DNA of 8,430 bases, taken from the NCBI GenBank assembly GCA_015067385.1, contig SVMP01000094.1:1-8430 (forward strand), written 5' to 3'. The position numbers and the translations under genes are program-made. Below, piece by piece: positions 1 to 6,154 of the stretch; the first letter of the stretch is position 1; each line of letters starts with the position of its first letter. Below the pieces are notes generated by a model. It made no database searches. It saw nothing but the letters and a program-made list of their open reading frames with translations, and was not told the origin of the DNA. The DNA is from Oscillospiraceae bacterium. GTDB lineage: Bacteria; Bacillota; Clostridia; Oscillospirales; UBA644.

Positions 1-625
1 TATTTTCAATAAGACGGTATTGAACTGTTTCGGGAACAAAAGAGTTTCTTAAAACTGTAAAAGAAAGAAGATCACTTTCGCCGGGACGGACAACGGTCAA
101 AGAAACGGTAGATCCTTCTTCACCCGAAAGCTTTGACACAGCTTTTTTAAAGCCGTCTTCCGTAACATTTACACCATTGATCTCAATGATAACGTCACCT
201 TTTTTTAAGCCTGCAAGACGTGCGGGAGAACCGTATTTTGCAAAATCAACGGCAATACCGCCTGTACCCATATCATAAGAATATACAATTCCGATACCGA
301 TATGAGTAGAATCCTGAGTAATAGATGCGGATTTGTAATTTTTCTCATTAAGATAATATGAAGATGAATCGCCAAGGCCTTCTATATAACCTGCGGCAAT
401 ACCGTCAATAATATTATCGTAACCGTCAACAGCATCTATAGAAAGTATATAGTTTCGAGAGATAACCTGGTTTATAATATCAAGTTTTTGATACATCGTT
501 TGGTTTCTGCCAAGGTCATTAACCAAAGAACTTACATAATAATATGTTGCAACAGCAGAAACAAATGCAGTAACAACTATAAGAAAAAAAACTGTTCCGA
601 GACGTATTCCTTTTCTTGGTTTCAT
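1..625 (-). CDS. S41 family C-terminal processing peptidase (CtpA/CtpB-like), partial: C-terminus outside window
   Basis: I translated 208 residues from the ATG at 625-623; the frame is still open at the window edge, so the catalytic Ser/Lys core is not visible. Residues about 9-30 form one hydrophobic segment after a basic start (MKPRKGIRLG), a membrane anchor or uncleaved signal. Residues about 45-105 are a helical lead-in with the family-typical pattern of an aliphatic stretch, then GLGDSSSYYLNEKNY (compare the usual DPYSxYL). A PDZ domain follows at about 109-190, with GIGI, SPARLAGLKKGDVI and EINGVNV. Anchor, then lead-in, then PDZ is the CtpA/CtpB layout; in HtrA the PDZ comes after the protease domain. 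The protein would act outside the membrane, cutting exported proteins. AGAGGA lies 5 bases before the start, and the upstream M23 gene ends only 16 bases away, so this is probably the next gene of the ftsEX operon. The family call is firm; the substrate is unknown. Confidence 0.85.
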   Translation of the reverse strand, partial: MKPRKGIRLGTVFFLIVVTAFVSAVATYYYVSSLVNDLGRNQTMYQKLDIINQVISRNYILSIDAVDGYDNIIDGIAAGYIEGLGDSSSYYLNEKNYKSASITQDSTHIGIGIVYSYDMGTGGIAVDFAKYGSPARLAGLKKGDVIIEINGVNVTEDGFKKAVSKLSGEEGSTVSLTVVRPGESDLLSFTVLRNSFVPETVQYRLIEN

Positions 626-641
626 TGAAATCCTCTTTTAA

Positions 642-1874
642 TTATTTTTTCAAAAGATCCATTATATCTTTTTCAGGTGTAGAGCCGTCTGCAGTTACAT
701 AAAGCGCAGGGTCAACCGGAGTTCCGTCATAAAGAATCTTAAAATCAAGATGATAACCGGTTGCTGTGCCGCTTCGTCCGACATATCCGATAATATCACC
801 CTGTTTAACATCAACAGAACCGTTTTCCTTAAACTTTTTCTGAAGTTCGGGGACAAATTCATCCATATGGTTATAATGCGTAACAAGTTTTGATCCGTGG
901 TCAATTACGCACTTATTTCCGCCGCCTGTATTTACCCAGCCGTAATAAATGATCGTACCATCTGCGGATGCATAAATAGGACTTCCTACATCAGCCATAA
1001 TATCTATTGCATAATGGAATTCTTTCTTTTTGTTAAATGTTCGCCAGTCAAACGGAGAAGTGATTTTTTTCCATTTTGAATCAAGAGGCCAAATAAATGT
1101 TTCTCCCGAATATTTTTTCTTTTTATCGAGAAGTTTATTTATCTCGGCTTCAAATTCGGCTTCAAGCTTTGCAAACTCATCTTGTTCAATCTTCAGTTCG
1201 TCAATGTTTGATGTAATATACGATATTCTTTCATTCAACTCAACGATCTGAGACGACTGAGTTTTCTTTTCCTCTGACAACATTTCAAGCATTTCGCTAT
1301 ATGTTGCCCGATCGGAAATTATTGTTTCCTGAAGAACAATTATATTATCAATATTTTCCCTCATACTCTCAAGAAGATTTTTATCATATTCCATCATATC
1401 ACGGATATAATCATAACGCTTGAGCATGTCAGAAAAATTATCAGATAAAATAATGACTTCAAGATAAGTCATTTCGCCCATTTCATATGTTTCACGAATA
1501 CGCGAAGTGTACTTTTCGTAATAATCATCAAATTCAGCTTGAGCGATCTCAAGCTCAACTGTCATCTCATCAAGTCTGTATTCAAGATTTTCAAGAAGCC
1601 AGTTAATTGTTTCTATCTTGTCTTCTGTTTCAGCGATCTGCTGTTCAAGCGTCTGCTTTGCTTTAAGCTCGGAATTTTTTTGTGAAGAATAATATTTCAA
1701 GCTTGATAAAAGCTCAGACTGACGTTCATTTATCTGCTCAAGCTTTTCCTTTGCCGCTTCAAGAGAATTGGCATCTTCTTGCGTAAAATCGGTAGTTTCG
1801 GCAAAAAAAGGAATTATTGAAACAGACAGGAAAACAACAACGATCAAAGATATATAAGATAAGATCTTTTTCAT
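642..1874 (-). CDS. Secreted coiled-coil M23 family peptidase, second tandem copy (PcsB/CwlO/EnvC-like partner of FtsEX)
   Basis: This 410-residue protein has a signal peptide (MKK, hydrophobic core about 5-24, likely cleavage near FFAE at 22-25). Residues about 30-250 are a long Glu/Lys/Gln-rich coiled coil containing the PcsB-type segment RIRETYEMGEMTYLEVI (125-141) followed by NFSDMLKRYDYIRDM. The M23 domain spans about 258-395: metal motif H287-x3-D291 (HYAID), an HYNH motif at 333-336, and H375-L-D377 where HxH is expected. The last zinc ligand is thus Asp (codon GAT). A conserved tail, DGSTPEKDIMDLLKK, ends the protein. By eye it is colinear and gap-free with the upstream paralog over residues 29-409, with about 67% identity in the coiled coil and 83% in the M23 part. 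AGAAAGGA lies 8 bases before the ATG. The likely role is peptidoglycan hydrolysis, or activation of a hydrolase, at division or elongation sites under FtsEX control. Whether it is catalytically active is uncertain because of the Asp substitution. Confidence 0.9.
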   Translation of the reverse strand: MKKILSYISLIVVVFLSVSIIPFFAETTDFTQEDANSLEAAKEKLEQINERQSELLSSLKYYSSQKNSELKAKQTLEQQIAETEDKIETINWLLENLEYRLDEMTVELEIAQAEFDDYYEKYTSRIRETYEMGEMTYLEVIILSDNFSDMLKRYDYIRDMMEYDKNLLESMRENIDNIIVLQETIISDRATYSEMLEMLSEEKKTQSSQIVELNERISYITSNIDELKIEQDEFAKLEAEFEAEINKLLDKKKKYSGETFIWPLDSKWKKITSPFDWRTFNKKKEFHYAIDIMADVGSPIYASADGTIIYYGWVNTGGGNKCVIDHGSKLVTHYNHMDEFVPELQKKFKENGSVDVKQGDIIGYVGRSGTATGYHLDFKILYDGTPVDPALYVTADGSTPEKDIMDLLKK

Positions 1875-1927
1875 AAGATATTTCCTTTCTTAAAATAAAA
1901 ACAATCGAAAACCAATTTCAAATGAAT

Positions 1928-3163
1928 TTATTTAAGAAGATCCATTATATCCTTTTTCGGAGTAGATCCATCGGGTGTTACATAATCGGCAGGGTTTACA
2001 GCCGTTCCGTCGTACAGAATCTTATAGTCAAGGTGGTTACCTGTCGAGTTACCGGTCGAACCGACATATCCGATAATATCACCCTTTTTAACATCTACAG
2101 ATCCTGTTTCTTTAAATTTCTTTTGAAGTTCCGGAACAAAAGCAGACATATGGTTATAATGAGTAACAAGCTTTGAACCGTGGTCTATAACACACTTATT
2201 ACCGCCGCCCGTATTGGTCCAACCATAGTAAATAATGGTTCCGTCCGCAGAAGCATAAACGGGACTGCCTTTATCGGCAGGAATATCTATAGCATAATGG
2301 AATTCCTTTTTACCCTTATAGGTTCTCCAGTCAAACGGAGAAGAAATTCTACTCCACTTGGAATCAAGAGGCCAAATGAATGTACCGCCGGCATATTTCT
2401 TCTTTTTATCAAGAAGCTTATTGATCTCAGCTTCAAACTCAGCTTCAAGACGAGCAAATTCTTCCTGTTCATCACGAAGATTATCTATATTTGAAGCTAT
2501 GTATGAAATACGGTCATTAAGCTCCTCAACCTGAGATGACTGAGATTGTTTTTCAATCGTAAGATCGGAAAGAGCCTGCTGCTGCATTTGCTGATCGGAT
2601 ATAATATCCGAACGAAGTGCTTCAATAAAAGCAATATTTTCCTGCATTGTTTCAAGAAGCTGTTTATCGTAATCCATCATATCTCTGATATAGTCATAAC
2701 GAGTGAGCATATCTGAGAAGTTTTCGGACATAAGGAGAACTTCAAGATATGTAGCTGTACCCATTTCGTAGTTTTCGCGGATACGAGCAACGTATTTTTC
2801 ATAATACGCATCATATTCAAGCTGAGTATATTCGAGTTCAGCATTTTTTTCCTGAAGTCTTTCATCAAGATTTTCAAGAACCCATTCAATCGTACTGATT
2901 TTTTCTTCGGTTGCGGAAATCTTCTGTTCAAGCGTCTGCTTTGCTTTTACTTCAGAATCTTTCTGAGAAGAATACTTTTTAAGGTCCGATGAAAGTTCTT
3001 TCTGTCTTTCGTTTATCTCATCGAGTTTTTTCTGCGCAGATTCAAGAGATGCCGCATCTTCTTGGGTAAATTCATCTGTTTCTGCAAGAGCAGGAGCCGT
3101 CGCAGAGAAAATAAGAGTTAAGACAACGGTAAATACAAGAGTAAATGATATGATTTTTTTCAT
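1928..3163 (-). CDS. Secreted coiled-coil M23 family peptidase, first tandem copy, directly after ftsX (PcsB/CwlO/EnvC-like)
   Basis: This 411-residue protein has a signal peptide (MKKIISF, hydrophobic to about 20, likely cleavage after APALA at 23-27). A coiled coil of about 220 residues (32-252) includes RIRENYEMGTATYLEVLLMS (127-146), the hook-like motif of PcsB/CwlO N-terminal domains. The M23 domain (about 260-397) keeps H289-x3-D293 and the HYNH at 335-338, but its last motif is H377-L-D379 rather than HxH. The Asp codon here is GAC, against GAT in the paralog. The start is coupled to ftsX: GAAAGGT lies 7 bases before the ATG and overlaps the ftsX TGA. Position directly after ftsX is the strongest clue to function. 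In Streptococcus and Bacillus, FtsX extracellular loops bind the coiled coil of the PcsB or CwlO hydrolase and switch it on with ATP turnover. I infer the same here. It could instead be a non-catalytic activator, as EnvC is, given the altered zinc site. Confidence 0.92.
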   Translation of the reverse strand: MKKIISFTLVFTVVLTLIFSATAPALAETDEFTQEDAASLESAQKKLDEINERQKELSSDLKKYSSQKDSEVKAKQTLEQKISATEEKISTIEWVLENLDERLQEKNAELEYTQLEYDAYYEKYVARIRENYEMGTATYLEVLLMSENFSDMLTRYDYIRDMMDYDKQLLETMQENIAFIEALRSDIISDQQMQQQALSDLTIEKQSQSSQVEELNDRISYIASNIDNLRDEQEEFARLEAEFEAEINKLLDKKKKYAGGTFIWPLDSKWSRISSPFDWRTYKGKKEFHYAIDIPADKGSPVYASADGTIIYYGWTNTGGGNKCVIDHGSKLVTHYNHMSAFVPELQKKFKETGSVDVKKGDIIGYVGSTGNSTGNHLDYKILYDGTAVNPADYVTPDGSTPKKDIMDLLK

Positions 3164-3175
3164 TTAATATACCTT

Positions 3176-4057
3176 TCACACGTTTAAGTACTTCTTAATC
3201 GGATAAACAGAACCTATCATACCGATAAGTCCGCCTGCAACAATGTAGAAAAGACCGAAATAAAAGAGTCTACTGTGCATAGGAACCGGAGTAAAGAGAC
3301 CTAAATCGTAAATAATGGGAGAAAGAATGTTTGTGTATGTAAAATAGGTTAAAATGAGAGTGAGTACACCGGAAATGATACCGATTATAATACCCTCTAT
3401 AAAATAAGGTGTTTGTATAAAAAAGTCGGTAGCTCCGACGTATTTCATTATATTCAGCTCTATTCTTCTCGAATAGACCGAAACTTTAACAGTATTTGTT
3501 ATAACAAGAACGGAAATTACGATCAAAATTGCGATTATCCAAAACGCAAGCATAAGAACAATCTGACTGATATCGTTTATACGGGAAACGACCTCTCTGC
3601 GATCTCTGACTCGTGAAATACCCTCGATCTTATTAAGTTCAAACATCGTCTGATCAAATTTACTGAGATCTTTTACGTTAAAGATGAATGAATTTCGAAG
3701 AACATCGGATGTTACGTCAGAAAAAAGAGAGGCATTTTCGCCCATCGATTCGAGATAATTTTGAAGCGCCATCTCTTTCGATTCGTAATTTACGTTTTTA
3801 ATATTCTGAATTTGAAGAAGTTTTTGGTGGACTTCGTTGATCTGATCCGTAGTCAATTCTTCATCAAGAAAGACAACGACCTGACTTTCATCGCCTACTT
3901 CGTCAATAAAAAGGTTAACATTATCGAAAAGAAGTATCGATGAACCGAGAGTTACAAGGCAAATGGTAAGAACGGTAACGGATGCAAGAGTAAGAAGCCA
4001 ATTTTTAAAAATACTCTTAAAAGCACATTTTATTAGAAAAACAAAACTATCAAACAT
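3176..4057 (-). CDS. ftsX: FtsX, membrane subunit of the FtsEX ABC-type complex
   Basis: I place the start at the ATG at 4057-4055, giving 293 residues (MFDSFVFLIKCAFKS...), the usual FtsX length. The frame stays open upstream to a TTG at 4174, but that would add 39 basic, non-conserved residues inside ftsE, while a perfect AAGGAGGT sits 8 bases before the chosen ATG. Topology is the FtsX pattern: TM1 about 21-44, an extracellular domain about 45-163, TM2 about 164-187, a cytoplasmic loop with RRIELNIMKYVGATDFFI (197-214) and an EG just before TM3 (about 219-243), then TM4 (about 266-285). The start overlaps ftsE by 8 bases, so the two are translationally coupled and made together. FtsX carries no transport substrate. 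It passes the ATPase cycle of FtsE to extracytoplasmic peptidoglycan hydrolases, here most likely the two M23 proteins encoded immediately downstream. Confidence 0.95.
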   Translation of the reverse strand: MFDSFVFLIKCAFKSIFKNWLLTLASVTVLTICLVTLGSSILLFDNVNLFIDEVGDESQVVVFLDEELTTDQINEVHQKLLQIQNIKNVNYESKEMALQNYLESMGENASLFSDVTSDVLRNSFIFNVKDLSKFDQTMFELNKIEGISRVRDRREVVSRINDISQIVLMLAFWIIAILIVISVLVITNTVKVSVYSRRIELNIMKYVGATDFFIQTPYFIEGIIIGIISGVLTLILTYFTYTNILSPIIYDLGLFTPVPMHSRLFYFGLFYIVAGGLIGMIGSVYPIKKYLNV

Positions 4058-4823
4058 TTTCGGGGACCTCCTTATTTTCAGAGTCGGAAGTTTTCTTTTT
4101 TGAGGATTCCGAAGATTTTGAATGCTCCGTCCCTTTTTTGTCTGTATTTGTTTTCGGTTCAAGAGCTGTGTCAAATTCGACTTTGCCGTATTTCAAGCGT
4201 ATTTCTCTCTTTTTAAAAGCTCGAACAAGACGTTGCTCATGCGTTACGACAACAACCGTAATTCCATTTCTGTTTATAGAGCTTAAAAGCTTCATAATTT
4301 CAATGGACATCGCAGGGTCAACGTTGCCTGTAGGCTCGTCCGCAATAATTATTGAGGGGCTGTTTACAATAGCTCTCGCAAGGGCAACTCTCTGTTGTTC
4401 ACCGCCGGAAAGCTGTTCGGGGAAAACGGAGATCTTATGTTCAAGCCCAACAATTTTCAAAACAGCCATAACTCGCTCTTTTATTTCTCTGCCTCCCCTG
4501 CCTACGACTCTCATTGCAAATGCAACATTGTCGAAAACATTTAAGGTCGGGATAAGGCGAAAATCCTGAAAAACAACGCCGATCTTACGTCTGTATTTAG
4601 GTATCTGACGGTGAGAAAGACGTTTCAGATTTGTTCCGTCAACACTGAGTTTTCCTTCAGACGGAACATCTTCGCAGGTCAAAAGACGAATCATTGTACT
4701 TTTACCCGCACCCGACGGACCGGTTATAAAAACAAACTCGCCGTCATCAATTTTTATATCTACCCCATTAAGGGCATCCGTACCGTTAGGGTACGTTTTT
4801 TTTACATTTTTAAAGACTATCAA
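4050..4823 (-). CDS. ftsE: FtsE, ATPase subunit of the FtsEX complex
   Basis: This is a 257-residue ABC ATPase with every nucleotide-binding motif intact: Walker A GPSGAGKST (35-43), Q-loop Gln86 in VVFQDFRLI, signature LSGGE (138-142), Walker B IIIADEP (158-164), D-loop around GNVD (166-169) and the switch His195 in VVVTHE. MIVFKNVKKTYPNG and the FRLIPTLNVFDNVAFAM stretch are characteristic of FtsE rather than other small ABC ATPases, and ftsX follows directly. The start codon is TTG (4823-4821): an in-frame stop lies six codons upstream and no ATG or GTG intervenes. The Shine-Dalgarno is poor (GAAAGCGAG at best). The family usually ends near residue 220-230; here a hydrophilic Ser/Lys/Glu tail runs from about 221 to 257 and contains the ftsX ribosome binding site. 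FtsE dimers bind and hydrolyse ATP on the cytoplasmic face to drive FtsX. Confidence 0.95.
   Translation of the reverse strand: MIVFKNVKKTYPNGTDALNGVDIKIDDGEFVFITGPSGAGKSTMIRLLTCEDVPSEGKLSVDGTNLKRLSHRQIPKYRRKIGVVFQDFRLIPTLNVFDNVAFAMRVVGRGGREIKERVMAVLKIVGLEHKISVFPEQLSGGEQQRVALARAIVNSPSIIIADEPTGNVDPAMSIEIMKLLSSINRNGITVVVVTHEQRLVRAFKKREIRLKYGKVEFDTALEPKTNTDKKGTEHSKSSESSKKKTSDSENKEVPENV
4066..4073 (-). promoter_or_regulatory. Perfect Shine-Dalgarno that fixes the ftsX start
   Basis: AAGGAGGT reads on the minus strand, 8 bases before the ATG at 4057, and lies within the last codons of ftsE. It is the strongest ribosome binding site in the window. It decides between the 293-residue FtsX and the longer TTG-initiated reading. 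Confidence 0.9.
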
Positions 4824-4925
4824 AATAGTTACTCGCTTTCAAGGAATAATTCATATTCGACTGAAAATATCCGAGTATTTTCTCGTTCCCTATATATCTG
4901 TTATCTGTGTGTGTTGTGTGTGAAA
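4824..4925 (-). promoter_or_regulatory. Spacer upstream of ftsE with small inverted repeats; possible leader or operator, no clear promoter
   Basis: These 102 bases separate the regulator stop from the ftsE TTG. Three short inverted repeats are visible. The first is a perfect 7-base one, GAAAATA / TATTTTC with a 6-base loop (4863-4882). The second, CGAG / CTCG (4872-4885), overlaps the first, so the two could not form together. The third is GAATA / TATTC (4844-4858), just upstream of the start. Stems are short and AT-rich, and no T-run follows, so these are not convincing terminators. I searched for a -35/-10 pair and found only isolated TATATA-like hexamers without a partner. ftsE may be read through from the regulator promoter, or start from an alternative-sigma promoter I cannot recognise. 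Confidence 0.35.
4906..4922. repeat. Short TG/CA dinucleotide tract
   Basis: A 17-base alternating run on the plus strand, TGTGTGTGTTGTGTGTG, broken once by a TT, lies 3 bases downstream of the regulator stop codon (on the minus strand, immediately after it). Simple dinucleotide tracts are uncommon elsewhere in this window. It is too short and interrupted to be a confident slippage or phase-variation site, but it marks the start of the ftsE upstream spacer. Confidence 0.6.
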
Positions 4926-6011
4926 TCAGAATTTCATTGGATCGGAAGAGAGGTATTTGCGAACCATCAAAGCTACTTTGAACACGATCGCATGGTCAAA
5001 TTCTTTTAAATCGAGACCTGTAAGACGTCTAATTTTTTCAAGACGGTAAACAAGCGTATTTCTGTGAACAAAGAGTTTTCTTGAGGTTTCGGATACATTC
5101 AGATTATTTTCAAAAAATTTCTGAATAGTAAAAAGTGTTTCGTGGTCCAGGGAATCGATGGAACCTTTCTTAAAGATCTCATCGAGGAATGTTTGACAGA
5201 GGGTTGTGGGAAGATAATAAATAAGTCGTCCGATACCGAGGTTATTATAGCTCATAATAACTTTTTCAACATCGAAAACTTTTCCGACTTCGATTGCTAC
5301 CTGAGCTTCTTTGTAAGATCTGGGAAGATCTTTTATTGATTCAACAACAGAACCGATACCTACGACTGCGCGGGTATAGAATTCACTGTTAAGGGTGTCG
5401 ACAATAGAATGAGCAAGCTTTTCAAGGTCCTTGATCTCAATGGAAGGTTTAACTTCCTTTACAAGGGCTATATCATTTTCGCCGACATTAATGATAAAGT
5501 CTTTTGCTTTTTCGGGGAAAAGGCTCTGAATAATATCATATGCAAAGATTTCGGTTCTATCAAGAAGTCTGATAAGAATAACGACACGAGGCATTTCGTC
5601 TGCGAAACGAACTTCTTTACTTTTAGCATAGATATCACCTTGAAGAATATTTTCAAGCATGACATTTTTGACGAAATTGATCTTATCATACTTTTCGTCG
5701 TTATATTCTTTAAGAGCTCCAAGGGATACAGCAAGAATGCCCGAAACGGATTCGGCAACTTGGTCTGTACCTTTTACAAAGCAAACATGCTCCATTTTAA
5801 TTCGTGAACCAATGACACGGTACGTATAACCGTTAATGATATTAACATCCGACATAGACATAATATCGTTAAGATTACTTCCGATAGATTGTCCGATGAG
5901 GCTCAGGTCTGTGCTTGCTATAACATTTGCCTGGTCATCAACGACACCTATGGTTCTGTCCGTACATTCTTTCATCTGAAGAACTACACTCTGAAACAAT
6001 CTGCTTGACAT
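4926..6011 (-). CDS. PucR/CdaR-family transcriptional regulator
   Basis: This 361-residue regulator has its C-terminal region, about 292-352, matching the PucR-type helix-turn-helix: a FFENNLNVSETSRKLFVHRN stretch from 299, then TLVYRLEKIRRLTGLDL, the hallmark of this family. The N-terminal part (about 1-95; MSSRLFQSVVLQMKECTDRT then IGVVDDQANVIASTD) resembles the sensory domain of CdaR-type sugar-diacid regulators. The middle (about 110-260, including VVGIGSVVESIKDLPRSYKEAQVAIEVG from 216) fits the degenerate GGDEF-like domain often found between the two. No membrane segment or signal peptide is present, so it is a cytoplasmic DNA-binding protein. The start is the ATG at 6011, with only a weak AGGTG 11 bases upstream. 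It has its own sigma-A-type promoter and lies directly upstream of ftsE on the same strand, so control of itself and of ftsEX is the natural guess. The ligand is unknown and nothing here indicates a sugar-diacid pathway. Confidence 0.87.
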   Translation of the reverse strand: MSSRLFQSVVLQMKECTDRTIGVVDDQANVIASTDLSLIGQSIGSNLNDIMSMSDVNIINGYTYRVIGSRIKMEHVCFVKGTDQVAESVSGILAVSLGALKEYNDEKYDKINFVKNVMLENILQGDIYAKSKEVRFADEMPRVVILIRLLDRTEIFAYDIIQSLFPEKAKDFIINVGENDIALVKEVKPSIEIKDLEKLAHSIVDTLNSEFYTRAVVGIGSVVESIKDLPRSYKEAQVAIEVGKVFDVEKVIMSYNNLGIGRLIYYLPTTLCQTFLDEIFKKGSIDSLDHETLFTIQKFFENNLNVSETSRKLFVHRNTLVYRLEKIRRLTGLDLKEFDHAIVFKVALMVRKYLSSDPMKF

Positions 6012-6089
6012 AATTTCAAATACACCTATCCCTTATAAGTATGGTACGTTATTTAGTAATTTTTATTAATGTTAAATCCATACACCATT

Positions 6090-6118
6090 ATTATACAGCT
6101 TTTTTGTGCAAATTGCAA
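6090..6118 (-). promoter_or_regulatory. Sigma-A-type promoter of the PucR/CdaR-like regulator
   Basis: Reading the minus strand, the -35 hexamer TTGCAA (6118-6113) is separated by exactly 17 bases from a perfect -10 TATAAT (6095-6090). Transcription would begin near 6083, leaving a leader of about 70 bases before the ATG at 6011. The -35 lies within an 11-base palindrome, TGCAAATTGCA (6107-6117), which could be an operator or chance. In the leader, GGTGTAT occurs twice exactly 60 bases apart (6086-6080 and 6026-6020). No good intrinsic terminator for ribF precedes the promoter, so some read-through from ribF is possible. Confidence 0.75.
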
Positions 6119-6154
6119 TAGGGAGACCGCTGTTTGTAACACTTTTTTCGGAAT

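Larger units (their letters stand above)
642..3163 (-). repeat. Tandem gene duplication of the M23 peptidase gene
   Basis: The two M23 genes are adjacent, on the same strand, nearly equal in length (410 and 411 codons), and align without gaps from the mature N-terminus to the last shared residue. I counted 27 differences over the last 159 aligned residues and 74 over the preceding 222. Identical DNA runs are short: the longest I noticed are about 17 bases, for example near 1043 and 2327 and near 1079 and 2363. Third codon positions have diverged widely, so the duplication is old and both copies have been kept under protein-level selection. This is not an assembly artefact or a recent copy. 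The spacer between them, 1875-1927, holds no gene and no terminator-like hairpin. Confidence 0.9.

Noticed and set aside
1875..1927. Possible separate promoter for the second M23 gene (TTGAAA, 18 bases, TATTTT)
   Set aside because: The -10 match is poor, the spacer is very AT-rich, and the position within a tight gene run makes co-transcription simpler.
4058..4174. Longer FtsX starting at TTG 4174 with 39 extra N-terminal residues
   Set aside because: The extra residues are basic and low-complexity, lie inside ftsE and precede the family-typical start MFDSF; a perfect Shine-Dalgarno sits 8 bases before the ATG at 4057.
4138..4569. Plus-strand open frame of 143 codons
   Set aside because: It is antisense to the conserved ATPase core of ftsE, whose motifs are all intact on the minus strand.
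4863..4885. Hairpin upstream of ftsE as a transcription terminator for the regulator
   Set aside because: The stems are 4-7 mostly A-T pairs with no following T-run on the minus strand.
4611..5009. Plus-strand open frame of 132 codons
   Set aside because: It is antisense to the ftsE start, the spacer and the regulator end, has no recognisable domain, and is explained as a shadow of conserved minus-strand genes.
5409..5807. Plus-strand open frame of 132 codons
   Set aside because: It lies wholly antisense to the PucR/CdaR-like regulator, with composition like a mirror frame (Phe/Ile/Lys rich) and no motif.
6135..6140. WalR-like half site TGTAAC near the regulator promoter
   Set aside because: The second half site expected 5 bases away is missing, and single hexamers of this kind occur by chance in AT-rich DNA.
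6124..6151. Possible intrinsic terminator after ribF (T-run on the plus strand)
   Set aside because: The T-run is on the wrong strand for ribF, the only stem beside it is TGTT/AACA of 4 base pairs, and no GC-rich stem with a T-run follows ribF on the minus strand.
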